Origin: Nostoc sp. C052
Lineage (GTDB): Bacteria; Cyanobacteriota; Cyanobacteriia; Cyanobacteriales; Nostocaceae
DNA length: 64,000 nucleotides
Assembly (NCBI RefSeq): GCF_013393905.1
Contig: NZ_CP040272.1
Location: 5,762,001 to 5,826,000 of the forward strand
Direction: 5' to 3'
The notes under the pieces were generated by a model. That model was given only the letters and a program-made list of their open reading frames with translations. It did not search any database and was not told where the DNA came from. Of this stretch, positions 45,474 to 54,375 are shown piece by piece; position 1 is the first letter of the stretch, and every line of letters starts with the position of its first letter. A program made the translations under genes and the position numbers.

Positions 45474-47255
45474 TCAAAATGCTTTGTATTCCATTTGAAA
45501 ATACAAGCCATTTTCTTGCCATGTGCGCTTGCTATTATCAATATTTATTAAAGGAATACCCCAATCTAAACGGGCTGTGAATTTATCCCCCATTTGCCAA
45601 AGTAGTCCTAATCCTGAGCCTACTAAAGTATTAGGGTTGGGATTTTCTTTGTCTGTATTCCAGACAGTACCAAAATCGATAAATGGTGCAACCTGTAAAG
45701 TCCCTTGCAGTTCTGGGAAACGGGCGACGGGTAATCGCAATTCTGCGGAAGCAAAAATGCCGTTATCGCTGAGTAAAACATCTTGCCGATAACCCCGTAC
45801 TGTTCCTTGACCTCCCACACTAAACTGCTCGATGGAAAGTAGGGAAGTAGTGGCCAATTGCACATTAGAACGCAACAACAAAGTTGGAGCGATCGCTGGT
45901 TGTCCTTTTGCCTGACCGAGAAGGCGCAAATAGATCAGTTGTCCCCGCCAAAGGAAATATCTGCTATCGGGTTCGCTGTTATTTATTGTGGCGTTAAAAG
46001 CTCCAATCCCCAAATTAAACTCAGAACGAGCAGCTAAGACTTCTTGACGACTCCGCTGTAACCATTCTTGGGCGAAACTTAATTCTGATATCCGCGTTTC
46101 TCCTCGATCGTCAGCCCCAGGAAACAGGGGAAAATCTACTCCTTGAATCGAAGAATTACTTACCCGCCTAGCTGCGGTTAAACTCAGTGTAAGTTCTTGG
46201 CTGACTTCTGGGGTGGCTCTTTGCAGAATTGGCTGACGAAAAGATAATTCAAATTCCCGCGAATTTACTCCAACATCTAAATCATCAAAAGGAGGTTCAA
46301 TAATTTTGTTGTCGGTAATTCGATAGTTGAAGCCAATAGTGCCATTCCGAGGATTGACGGGCAAGGTATAACCACCCTCAAAGCTATTGCTACCATCGGT
46401 ATTTTTGTAGGTAAAATTCAAGCGATCGCCGATTCCCAAAAGGCTGGCTTCGGATAAAGTGATGCCGCGCTCAAAAGTCCCAACGCTGGGGTTGCGGTTA
46501 TTATTAATACTGAGTTGGGTATTAAAGGTTTTTGCTCCCTTAACTGTCACGGCTAGAGAATTGACACCTGGTCTAGTGCCAGCGGTGAGTTCGGCATCTA
46601 AACTTTCAATCAGGGGATTAAGTTGCAGCAGTTGCAAAGCTTCTTTGAGGCGGTTGATATTCAGCGGTTTGGTAGTAGCGATCGCAATCCGACTGCGGAC
46701 ATAATCTGAGTTCAACCGTCCTTTAATCACATTGACTTGAATATCTTCTAAACTGCCTTCTACTACCTGAATTTTGATGATACCGGAACGAAACTCTTGA
46801 CTGGGAATGTATGCACCAGAGGTAATATACCCCTTTTGAACATACAACTCGGTAATTTGATTGGCAGCTTTGAGGAGTTCGGCAAAGGTAATTGGTTGTC
46901 CGGTAAAATTGGCGATCGCAGAGTTTAATTCCCCTTGGCTAAAGGCGGTATTACCAACAAACTCAAACTTTTGCACAGTAATACTACCTGGAATATCTAG
47001 TCCTTCTTCCGGGGTTGGCGGTACTGTCGGCTGTATTTGGATAGGTACGTTTGTTGGTGGTAGAGGATTCGCTGGCGGTTGTTCTGGAGGCTTTGGGGTT
47101 ACAGGATTAGTTGGCTGGGCATAAGCATAATTTGTGTAATTTAGCAAGAGCATGAGGATAATGCAAGGAGATAAAAAAAATCTCCGTCGCCAAACACTTG
47201 ACTTACCGCCTATAATCTGCTTACCAGCAATTTTTAGACTACGATCTTCTTCCAT
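45474..47255 (-). CDS. TpsB-type outer-membrane transporter (ShlB/FhaC family)
   Basis: A 593-residue two-partner secretion pore. A signal segment lies at about 25-47 (the start ATG at 47255 gives a longer n-region). A Pro-rich linker (about 48-82) precedes the POTRA region: GSITVQKFEFVGNTAFSQGE, PITFAELLKAANQITELYVQ and KGYITSGAYIP, the typical POTRA2 signature. The C-terminal two-thirds is a 16-strand-type beta barrel with GVGGQGTVRGYRQ-like text (SVGGQGTVRGYRQDVLLSDN), containing the VRGY motif of the Omp85/TpsB superfamily. It exports the TpsA protein encoded 34 bp upstream. Confidence 0.93.
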   Translation of the reverse strand: MEEDRSLKIAGKQIIGGKSSVWRRRFFLSPCIILMLLLNYTNYAYAQPTNPVTPKPPEQPPANPLPPTNVPIQIQPTVPPTPEEGLDIPGSITVQKFEFVGNTAFSQGELNSAIANFTGQPITFAELLKAANQITELYVQKGYITSGAYIPSQEFRSGIIKIQVVEGSLEDIQVNVIKGRLNSDYVRSRIAIATTKPLNINRLKEALQLLQLNPLIESLDAELTAGTRPGVNSLAVTVKGAKTFNTQLSINNNRNPSVGTFERGITLSEASLLGIGDRLNFTYKNTDGSNSFEGGYTLPVNPRNGTIGFNYRITDNKIIEPPFDDLDVGVNSREFELSFRQPILQRATPEVSQELTLSLTAARRVSNSSIQGVDFPLFPGADDRGETRISELSFAQEWLQRSRQEVLAARSEFNLGIGAFNATINNSEPDSRYFLWRGQLIYLRLLGQAKGQPAIAPTLLLRSNVQLATTSLLSIEQFSVGGQGTVRGYRQDVLLSDNGIFASAELRLPVARFPELQGTLQVAPFIDFGTVWNTDKENPNPNTLVGSGLGLLWQMGDKFTARLDWGIPLINIDNSKRTWQENGLYFQMEYKAF

Positions 47256-47289
47256 TCTCCTCTGTGGCTCTGCGTGACCTAAAAAAGAT

Positions 47290-49926
47290 TTAGTGACAAT
47301 TCGATGATGTTAACCCAGAACCATAGGGAGTAGGATTAGGCGTTTGGCTGGCTAGAACTAGCACACCTTGGGCGTTAACATACCAACCTCTGGCTGGGGG
47401 TGGCAGTTGCGAAGTATTATTCACCTCTGTAGCAGCACTGGTATTAGCAGGCTCAAAACTAATTAAAGCTCCGGTACTTAACTGTTCGCTCGGTCGAGGT
47501 GGCAATCCTCCGCGTCCAGTGATGGTAAATTCGCTTCTATTTTGACTTGTTGTCCCTCGACAAGCCTGAGCTACCACTTGTTCTGGTTTAGCTACTTCTT
47601 GTGGTAAATCAATGACTTCAAAATTATTTTCTGCCTCTGGTGCAATGATACTAACTTGTCCGGCGACTCCTAATTGAGAACTAGCAGTAATCTGACAAGT
47701 TGGACACACAAAGAATCCTTTTGTATTGATACTGATATTTCCTCCCATACCCTGAAAAGCGTCGGCGGTAATATGACTGCCTTCTAACAGCGTGACAAAA
47801 TTGGCAGAACTGAAGCCACCAATATTAATATTGCCTCCGTTACCGCTTCCTCCAGCAGTGGCAGATATCTGGCTGTTAGTACGCATTAGTAAGGAATTCG
47901 TTTGCAAGGATATGTTACCACCTTCACCTGATGTGGTAGAAGCAGATAATAAGGCGCGATCGCTAAGTCCCACATGACTCGCTGCGATCGTCAATCTTCC
48001 ACCTGCTCCCGCACCAAAATTGTCGCTAGATATCTGACTATTACCGGATACCTCTAAAGAATTCTGGACTTGTAAATCAATGTTGCCACCTTGACCGCCT
48101 CTGGTAGCTGCTGTGATTCCACCTTGACTGTCTAGCAAAATAGAGCCAGCCTTCACCCACAGCGTTCCGGCATTTCCAGTACCATCATTTCTCGCTGTCA
48201 CCTGTGCGCCATCGTTGACAACCAATTTCCCAGTGTTAATTGTCACATCTCCAGAAGCTCCACTGGGCACTGGAGGTACTCTTAATAGCCGTTGCAAACT
48301 CGGATCAACTATGTTGGCTGAGGAGATGATCAAACTAGGATTTACGGAGCCTGGGACTTTGCCACTTACCTCTACACTATCTTGAGCGTTAATAGTGACG
48401 CTACCAGCCGGGCCGCTAGCTAAGGTAGAAGCATCAACTCTACCACCGTCTTTGATCGTCAGACGTTGAGTATTAATTGTAACGCTGCCAGCCTTTCCTG
48501 GCCCGGCAGTACCAGCAGTTATTTCGCTAGGGGTGAAAACCAATGGTGTAACACCGATCAATTCTACTAACTTCGAGGCATTTATAATTACATTTCCACC
48601 TAAGCCAGTACCAGCAGTTATGGAGGCAATATTTCCTCCCGAAAGCGCAGTTAATTGCTGCGTTGAAACTGTCAGACTTCCGGCATTCCCAGTCCCAAAA
48701 GTTGCTGCTGTAATATTACTGAAGCGACTAGGGTTAATTGGTGAAAATCCTGACACTTCCAACAAATCGCCAGCTTTAATATCGATATTTCCACCAGCAG
48801 CAGGTGTGTAAGTAGCCGCAGAGATGGCTGCTCCATCCTGAATGACTAAGCGGGGGGTGTTAACAGTAATATCTCCACTTTTGCCACTGCCGAGAGTTTC
48901 TGTAAATAAGTTACTTGAAAGCTGTGCGTTTGCTGTAGTACCCACTAAAGATAAGGATTCAGAGGCATTGACGTTAATTCCCCCTGATGATTGCGCTCCT
49001 TGGGTTTGAATTAACACGATTGAGCCATCGCGGATGGAAATGTTTCGCCCTTGCAACTGAATTGAGCCACTACCTGGGCCACTGGTATCTGCTAATGCCT
49101 TTTGAGATAAGGCAATATCTTGAAAGTTTGTTACCCCTTGATAACCTAAATTCCAGCCTTGAGGGCTAGGGTTGAGACTTACAAAACCTCCTGCCACACT
49201 ACCTAAATCAATACGTCCACCCTCGGCGATGAGGGTTCCTCCCTCTGAAATAATTCCTCCTCCCACCAAAGCTAGGGTATTACCTGGCTGCACCTTTAGT
49301 CCGGCGGTGTTTCCCCTAGTGAAGGGTGAGAATATCGGACTTTGCAGACTGAGGTTATGCCCTTGACCTTGGACATGAATTCCTTGCGGATTTTGCCCAA
49401 ATTGTAAACCTACTGGCACACTAATCGTTAGTCGCGGGGAAGAAGTTGAATCGGTAGCACTAAATTCTGCACCATCAGCAAATTTGAGGCTATCTGCCGT
49501 ACTTGCCAAAAACGAGCCGCCAATATTGAGTTGAGCGTTAGCACCAAAGTTAATACCACTGGGATTGATGAGGATAAAATTAGCACCGTAGTTTTCTCTA
49601 ATTAAGCCATCAATATTGGAAATTGAACCACCTGTAACTCGGCTAATGATGTTACTAATGTTGCTTAAAGCTGTGGTGTTACTGAAAAAAGCCTGGCCAC
49701 CAGTGGGAACAGAAAATTCTCGAAAGCTATGGAAGAGGTTGCTACCGACTTGTGTTCCGCCTGTGATTAAAAAATCCAGCCCTGGCGTTGTCCCTGGTGA
49801 AACTACAGTTTGTCCATCGGGAAGTGTGTTATCTGAAGAAATTTGTGCTAGAACAGGAAAACCAGTAATTAGACAGCAGATATAAGCACTACTAGCAATT
49901 AAAATTTGGCGAAAGACTTGTTTCAT
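47290..49926 (-). CDS. TpsA-type filamentous hemagglutinin N-terminal domain exoprotein
   Basis: An 878-residue secreted beta-helical protein. A signal peptide (1-27, ending LAQ) leads into the TPS domain (about 30-155): SNLFHSFREFSVPTGGQAFF, NISNIISRVTGG and NFILINPSGINFG, with the NPNG/NPSG-type motif that TpsB recognises. Repeats of the form GGxxxINTxxLxxxDGxxIxAxT follow to about 770. The end, RGTTSQNRSEFTITGRGGLP with a Pro-rich linker, is a motif that I recall from many cyanobacterial TpsA proteins. Cys pairs near 740 and the C-terminus are present. Adhesion or extracellular matrix function is inferred. Confidence 0.92.
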   Translation of the reverse strand: MKQVFRQILIASSAYICCLITGFPVLAQISSDNTLPDGQTVVSPGTTPGLDFLITGGTQVGSNLFHSFREFSVPTGGQAFFSNTTALSNISNIISRVTGGSISNIDGLIRENYGANFILINPSGINFGANAQLNIGGSFLASTADSLKFADGAEFSATDSTSSPRLTISVPVGLQFGQNPQGIHVQGQGHNLSLQSPIFSPFTRGNTAGLKVQPGNTLALVGGGIISEGGTLIAEGGRIDLGSVAGGFVSLNPSPQGWNLGYQGVTNFQDIALSQKALADTSGPGSGSIQLQGRNISIRDGSIVLIQTQGAQSSGGINVNASESLSLVGTTANAQLSSNLFTETLGSGKSGDITVNTPRLVIQDGAAISAATYTPAAGGNIDIKAGDLLEVSGFSPINPSRFSNITAATFGTGNAGSLTVSTQQLTALSGGNIASITAGTGLGGNVIINASKLVELIGVTPLVFTPSEITAGTAGPGKAGSVTINTQRLTIKDGGRVDASTLASGPAGSVTINAQDSVEVSGKVPGSVNPSLIISSANIVDPSLQRLLRVPPVPSGASGDVTINTGKLVVNDGAQVTARNDGTGNAGTLWVKAGSILLDSQGGITAATRGGQGGNIDLQVQNSLEVSGNSQISSDNFGAGAGGRLTIAASHVGLSDRALLSASTTSGEGGNISLQTNSLLMRTNSQISATAGGSGNGGNINIGGFSSANFVTLLEGSHITADAFQGMGGNISINTKGFFVCPTCQITASSQLGVAGQVSIIAPEAENNFEVIDLPQEVAKPEQVVAQACRGTTSQNRSEFTITGRGGLPPRPSEQLSTGALISFEPANTSAATEVNNTSQLPPPARGWYVNAQGVLVLASQTPNPTPYGSGLTSSNCH

Positions 49927-50067
49927 TTTGAATAGGGGAAAATCACCCCACGGAAAAATTATTTGAATGTTTTTTTAGTTGAACTTAAGTAAATTTAACT
50001 AAAAATGATATTATTATTGAGTTTATATTCCAGCCTGAATTTTGATCGAGAAGGGGGGTTAAGTAAT

Positions 50068-50586
50068 ATGAACAAGTGGCCGTCTTGGGTAACTATGGGA
50101 ACAGCCCCAATATTATCTCTGGGTTTTATAGTAGCAGTCTGTGTACCCAGTAGAGCTAACAATGTACAAATAACCTGCAAGACTACCGATAGTACACCAA
50201 AAGTAATTTTGAGTTTGGCTAAAAACGGAACTCCCGAAAATTATATGATGTTGAATTTTCTCCCGAAATATTTCTCAGCGGTGAGTGCTGTGGAAGATTG
50301 CCAGAATACAGCTAGAAGTTTACAGGCTGTCTATGATACGGGAAGTTCTAAATATTTAACGGCTGATAAGCTTAACGAGCAAGCTGTTGTGTGTGCTGTA
50401 GAACGCAGAGGCATCGGTTGCAACCATTACAGTGCCCAGGTTTTATTTATTCTGAAACCGGTTGATAACCCCTCTCAGGCTTTATATGAAATGTTGGGTA
50501 GCGATTTTAAGCAAGCACAGCGTCCCGATGCTCGGACTCTTAGTCGTACTTACACAGACACCAGACCTTGGTGGTGGCCATTATAA
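50068..50586 (+). CDS. Secreted COP23 domain protein
   Basis: A 172-residue exported protein. The start ATG 50068 follows GAAGGGGGG at good spacing; an upstream ATG (50005) gives 21 more residues without family resemblance. A signal segment (about 8-30) ends CVPSRA. The mature part reads VQITCKTTDSTPKVILSLAK, AVYDTGSSKYLTADKLN and VVCAVERRGIGC, matching the COP23 (circadian oscillating 23-kDa protein) family known from cyanobacterial outer fractions, with four cysteines likely disulfide-bonded. Function unknown. It is divergent from tpsA (141 bp). A MITE-like element begins right after the stop. Confidence 0.85.
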   Translation: MNKWPSWVTMGTAPILSLGFIVAVCVPSRANNVQITCKTTDSTPKVILSLAKNGTPENYMMLNFLPKYFSAVSAVEDCQNTARSLQAVYDTGSSKYLTADKLNEQAVVCAVERRGIGCNHYSAQVLFILKPVDNPSQALYEMLGSDFKQAQRPDARTLSRTYTDTRPWWWPL

Positions 50587-50683
50587 CTAGTACAACAAGG
50601 CGTAAATAAACCACCCATTTCAAATTAATGAAACGCTTACGCTGCATTCATTTTTAATTTTTAATTCCGCCTTGCGGTACTAG
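50587..50683. mobile_element. MITE-like element, copy 2 (97 bp)
   Basis: CTAGTACAACAAGGCG (50587-50602) and CGCCTTGCGGTACTAG (50668-50683) are terminal inverted repeats matching at 14 of 16 positions. The body (GCGTAAATAAACCACCC ... GAAACGCTTACGCTG) matches copy 1 at 3901-4124. It starts on the base after the COP23 stop codon. Confidence 0.75.
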
Positions 50684-50692
50684 TATTACGAA

Positions 50693-52705
50693 TTAGTAAA
50701 TTACTTTCGCACAAGTTTCTTTTCCTCGTTTTGCGGGTTGGTAATTAGGTTTGAGCTTCAAAGCTTTATCGAAAGCCACGTTCGCTTTTTCGGTTTGCTG
50801 GAATTTACACAGGCTCAATCCCAAATAGTACCAGACCTCAGCTTTTTGAGTATCAGTTAGCTGATGATGATCTAGAAGAAAATAAAATTGTGCGATCGCT
50901 TGATCGTCTTGCTTTAAGCCTTGTAGTGCAATCCCTTTACCCCGTAAAGCTACAAAATATTGGTTATTGTATTTTAATGCCTGTTCGTAGGCTTTTAGAG
51001 AGCCTTCATAATCTTGTTTTTGCAATAAAACTTTACCTTGATAGCTAAAAGCAATGGCTAACTCTTTGGCGTTTGCATCTTTATGTTCAACTTCCCAAAT
51101 TTGTTTTAAAAGCTCAATTCCTTGATTAATAGTATTAAGGGCTGCATCTGGTTGCTTTAGTGCTAGTAGTACTTCAGTTTTATTAATCCAGAATACAGGA
51201 TCTTTAGAGTTGAGTATAATCGCTTTATCAAAAGCTGCGATCGCTTCCTGATATTGTTTGAGGTTATATAAAGCTTCCCCTTTACAATTCCAGGCATAAA
51301 CGGCTTCTGGATTAATGATAGTTGCGGTAGTGCATGATTCTAACATCTGGTTGTAGTCTTTGAGTCCAGCCAGTGCATAGCCTCGGTTAGTCCAAGATTG
51401 GTAGTAATTGCTATCAAATTTTAAAAGGTTGTTATATTTTGCGATCGCTTGTTGATAATCTCCTTGCTGTAATAAAACATTACCTCGCTTGAAAGTTATT
51501 TCTACTTGTAACCATTTGAATACATTCAGACCAAAAAACATCAAGCCAGAACCACAGACCATTAAACCAGCTATTGCTAGCAATATCAAAAATCGTTTAG
51601 TTATTCTAGATTCAGGACGCGCAATCAGATTGCTGGCATTGAAATTATTAGCTGGTGAGATGGTTGTATTGGCCAATGAGGCAGAAAGTATTTTCTCTAG
51701 CTCCAGGTTTACCCAATTGCGATTAAAAACTGCTTGGTAAATCCGGTTCCCAAGTTTTAGTTTGTCTTGTTCTTGGATTATTAATCCTAGATGCAGCAGT
51801 TCTGCCTGTTCTAGACTATCTTCGGTTGGTAATTCGCCCTCTTGCCAAATTTGCTGGTACATTTCCAACAGAGATAACGGATCGCATTGCTGATTGTGGA
51901 GCATCCTTTCATGTATCTCTTGCAAATGCTCGGCGGCGACTTGAGTTTCCCAATTGTTAATCAAGTAGGTTTGTACTACTTGATTAACAATTGCTGCTTC
52001 TGCACCTGCGGCAATATGATTTGGCGATTCTGCAAGCAATTGACAAATTTTTTCAGTGAGAGTCGGTTGTCCATCTGTCCAGAATTGTACTTCTGCCAGC
52101 AAAGCTTTCGGACAACTAGCTATTTCATCTAATTTGAATAATTCTATAGTACTAAGGCTAGACACTCCTAACCCTGCTGATTCTTGCTCTCCCGAATTGA
52201 AAGTAAAAACTGAATACTCAATGGGGTTTGAGATTTTAAAATTGTTCTGCTGTGGTACTACCATTTTCAAATGCAGTTCTTTCTGCGCTGACCTGTGATT
52301 ATTTGAAATTTCTTCCTGCTGATGCAGTTGGGATTCTAAAGCAAAATTCTCCAGAAAAAATTTAATTGTAGTAGGCTTCAACCAACCCTTAAGTACTGCT
52401 AATTCCCCAAAAAGAAGTTTATTCTGTGGTTGTTCAGCAAGTATAGTTATGATTTGGTGTTCATTTAATAGGCCCGCTTCTTCTAAATATTTACCCAAGG
52501 GCTGTTTTGGTTTCTGCTCTACAAAAGCCGGCCACTCCTGAGAGAAAAAATCAGCCGTTTCTTGTTTAAGCCATCCATGCAAGACTAGAATTTCACCAAG
52601 CCTCAACCCAGCAACTTGGGTCTGCTCTTTGAGAGCAATCTCTACCTGCTCAGATGAAATAAGGTCAGCCTGTTGTAAAACTTTACCAAGGGGCTTCATA
52701 ATCAA
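50693..52705 (-). CDS. Mosaic signalling protein: MshEN-like repeats, AAA-like tail, membrane helix, TPR
   Basis: A 670-residue protein. Residues 1-60 and 68-122 are two related blocks (LGKVLQQADLISSEQVEIAL; LGKYLEEAGLLNEHQIITIL) like the MshEN/T2SSE N-terminal domain, which binds c-di-GMP in some ATPases. Residues about 205-335 (FWTDGQPTLTEKICQLL; YLINNWETQ; LLEMYQQIWQEGE; NRIYQAVFN) match the C-terminal part of cyanobacterial AAA-like domains, but the ATPase core is absent. One membrane helix (371-397) follows, then about seven TPR units to the end. Ligand and partner are unknown. ATG 52705 or 52699 may be the start. Confidence 0.8.
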   Translation of the reverse strand: MIMKPLGKVLQQADLISSEQVEIALKEQTQVAGLRLGEILVLHGWLKQETADFFSQEWPAFVEQKPKQPLGKYLEEAGLLNEHQIITILAEQPQNKLLFGELAVLKGWLKPTTIKFFLENFALESQLHQQEEISNNHRSAQKELHLKMVVPQQNNFKISNPIEYSVFTFNSGEQESAGLGVSSLSTIELFKLDEIASCPKALLAEVQFWTDGQPTLTEKICQLLAESPNHIAAGAEAAIVNQVVQTYLINNWETQVAAEHLQEIHERMLHNQQCDPLSLLEMYQQIWQEGELPTEDSLEQAELLHLGLIIQEQDKLKLGNRIYQAVFNRNWVNLELEKILSASLANTTISPANNFNASNLIARPESRITKRFLILLAIAGLMVCGSGLMFFGLNVFKWLQVEITFKRGNVLLQQGDYQQAIAKYNNLLKFDSNYYQSWTNRGYALAGLKDYNQMLESCTTATIINPEAVYAWNCKGEALYNLKQYQEAIAAFDKAIILNSKDPVFWINKTEVLLALKQPDAALNTINQGIELLKQIWEVEHKDANAKELAIAFSYQGKVLLQKQDYEGSLKAYEQALKYNNQYFVALRGKGIALQGLKQDDQAIAQFYFLLDHHQLTDTQKAEVWYYLGLSLCKFQQTEKANVAFDKALKLKPNYQPAKRGKETCAKVIY

Positions 52706-53022
52706 AGAGAATATATTAAATTATGAAAGTAGAAAAACAGATTATTTTTTATTTGAGTTATCAAAGACTTATATTATCATTCATGTAGCAATTTTGACTA
52801 TTCTAAATTTATTAATTAATACTAATGCTTTATAAAATGACGTTTGGGCTAGGTATATCTGCGTTTAGGTCTGTACAGGCTGTGGATATGCGACATCTAC
52901 TTTTTTGATTATCATTATTATTTAGCAAATATTGGAGTCGGCGATCGCTGACAATTATTCAGTTTACATAGTTTGTGACCTTAAGCGAACCCTATTGTCT
53001 CATCTCATCTACAATCATTCTT
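52706..53022. other. 317-bp AT-rich intergenic region
   Basis: Between divergent genes. Contains one HIP1 site (52941-52948) and no repeat or hairpin that stands out. Confidence 0.5.
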
Positions 53023-53484
53023 ATGAATCTGCCTTCATTTCTTTGGTTGTGGAAAATAGCCGCCTGGTCAATGGGGTTATCCCTGCTGGCATATCTGATG
53101 TTAGCAGTCAGCGGTGTTTGGATGTTTCGGGCGAGAACTTCGCAGCAATTCTCTTTTATTACCTCATTTATGGGTGGAAATAAAGGAGTGCGATCGCTCC
53201 ACTATACAATGGGCATCAGCATGGTAAGTTTAGTGTTACTACTGCTAGCAATAGGTATTGTTGGTACTTTAGGACACTTTGGTTCTTTAGGTCACTCGTC
53301 ACACCTTATCGCTGGATTGATCGTGGTAGCACTAGTTTTACTATCTGCTTTCAGCGCGACGCAAATTAGTGCTAGACAACCTTGGGCTAGACCCTTACAC
53401 ATCGGCGTAAATATTATTTTGTTTGTTGGATTTGCCTGGGTATCCCTGACTGGTTGGATTGTAGTACAGAAGTATTTACCATGA
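53023..53484 (+). CDS. DUF4079-like membrane protein
   Basis: A 153-residue protein with four hydrophobic segments: AAWSMGLSLLAYLMLAVSGV, ISMVSLVLLLLAIGIVGTLG, HLIAGLIVVALVLLSAFSA and HIGVNIILFVGFAWVSLTGW. His residues in HYTMG, HSSHL and HIGVN could bind heme as in small cytochrome-like DUF4079 proteins, but this is inferred. ATG 53023 is chosen because the 16 residues before it in the frame lack family character. Function unknown. Confidence 0.72.
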   Translation: MNLPSFLWLWKIAAWSMGLSLLAYLMLAVSGVWMFRARTSQQFSFITSFMGGNKGVRSLHYTMGISMVSLVLLLLAIGIVGTLGHFGSLGHSSHLIAGLIVVALVLLSAFSATQISARQPWARPLHIGVNIILFVGFAWVSLTGWIVVQKYLP

Positions 53485-53550
53485 ACTACCACACATCAAC
53501 TACTAGTCTGTCAATAAATAAATAATTGATGGATAAATAAATTCCTTGTA

Positions 53551-53573
53551 GAGACGGCGATTTATCGCGTCTC
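53551..53573. repeat. Dispersed GAGACG hairpin repeat
   Basis: GAGACGGCGATTTATCGCGT followed by CTC; an imperfect palindrome of the same family as 45362-45384, opposite orientation, preceded by TTGTA. Confidence 0.75.
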
Positions 53574-53656
53574 TCTAAACGTCAAAATTAATTTGACAGA
53601 CTACTACCAGGGATATAGACCTAACCTACAATGAAAAAAAACATTGTAATTGAGCC

Positions 53657-54223
53657 GTGACAGCAAACTCAGCCACTATCTCACCTTCTGTTTTTCGTCT
53701 GTCTCCCTTGATTCGGATAACATTGCTGAGTCTATACATAGCACTCACAGTCCCATTACCCTTTTTATCGCAGGTAACAGCTGCACCCGTACCCCCAGAA
53801 TTATTGTGGATAGGGATTAGCATCGGCTTAGTCGCCTTGTATGCGGTCTTGACAGAACAAGTAATAGTAGATGAGCAGGGAATTAAAGTTACTTACCCCG
53901 CCTGGGTTCCTAGCTTTTTTCGTAAAGGGTGGTTTTTACCTTGGTCAGATATCAAAGAGTTAAAACCCCGCAGCACGGGTCAAGGAGGCTTAGTTTATTA
54001 CTTCCTCAGCCAAGATGGCAAAGCTTATTTACTACCAATGCGTGTAGCTGGATTTGCCCGTCTAGTGCAAATTGTCCAAGCAAAAACGAGCATTGACACT
54101 ACAGATATTCGCCCTTTAGCACAGCCTTGGATGTACCTAATTTTACTAGGATTCACACTGCTGCTACTATTAGTCGATGGCTGGGCGATCGCTACAGCCT
54201 TAACTACCAAACAATTAACTTAA
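53657..54223 (+). CDS. Membrane protein with PH-like domain, unknown function
   Basis: A 188-residue protein. Hydrophobic segments lie near 18-40, 48-66 and 156-178. The middle (EQVIVDEQGIKVTYPAWVPS; GWFLPWSDIKELKPRSTGQG; YYFLSQDGKAYLLPMRVAGF) resembles the bacterial PH-like fold of integral-membrane regulatory proteins. I do not recognise a named family. The start is GTG 53657. It lies 152 bp upstream of the ABC gene, separated by a STRR array. Confidence 0.6.
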   Translation: MTANSATISPSVFRLSPLIRITLLSLYIALTVPLPFLSQVTAAPVPPELLWIGISIGLVALYAVLTEQVIVDEQGIKVTYPAWVPSFFRKGWFLPWSDIKELKPRSTGQGGLVYYFLSQDGKAYLLPMRVAGFARLVQIVQAKTSIDTTDIRPLAQPWMYLILLGFTLLLLLVDGWAIATALTTKQLT

Positions 54224-54224
54224 A

Positions 54225-54375
54225 ATTGGATATGGGGCATAGGGCATAGGGCATTGGAAGGTGTGGGGGGTGTGGGAGGAGAGGGAAGAAAAATTCTCAT
54301 CTCCCCACACTCCCCACACTCCCTCATCTCCCCAATCCCCAGTCCCCAGTCCCCAATCCCCAGTCCCCAATCCCC
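54225..54375. repeat. GGGCATA and CCCCAAT/CCCCAGT STRR arrays
   Basis: Tandem GGGCATA units, a G-rich GTGTGGG tract, then CTCCCCACACTCCCCACACT and many CCCCAGT/CCCCAAT units running to the base before the TTG start of the ABC gene. Confidence 0.85.

Noticed and set aside
50005..50067. Upstream ATG start of the COP23 gene
   Set aside because: The extra 21 residues would precede the signal peptide, and the good ribosome-binding site GAAGGGGGG belongs to ATG 50068.
54225..54375. Possible CRISPR or coding repeat
   Set aside because: Only tandem heptamers and G/C-rich tracts; the 60-codon minus-strand frame through it is repeat-encoded.
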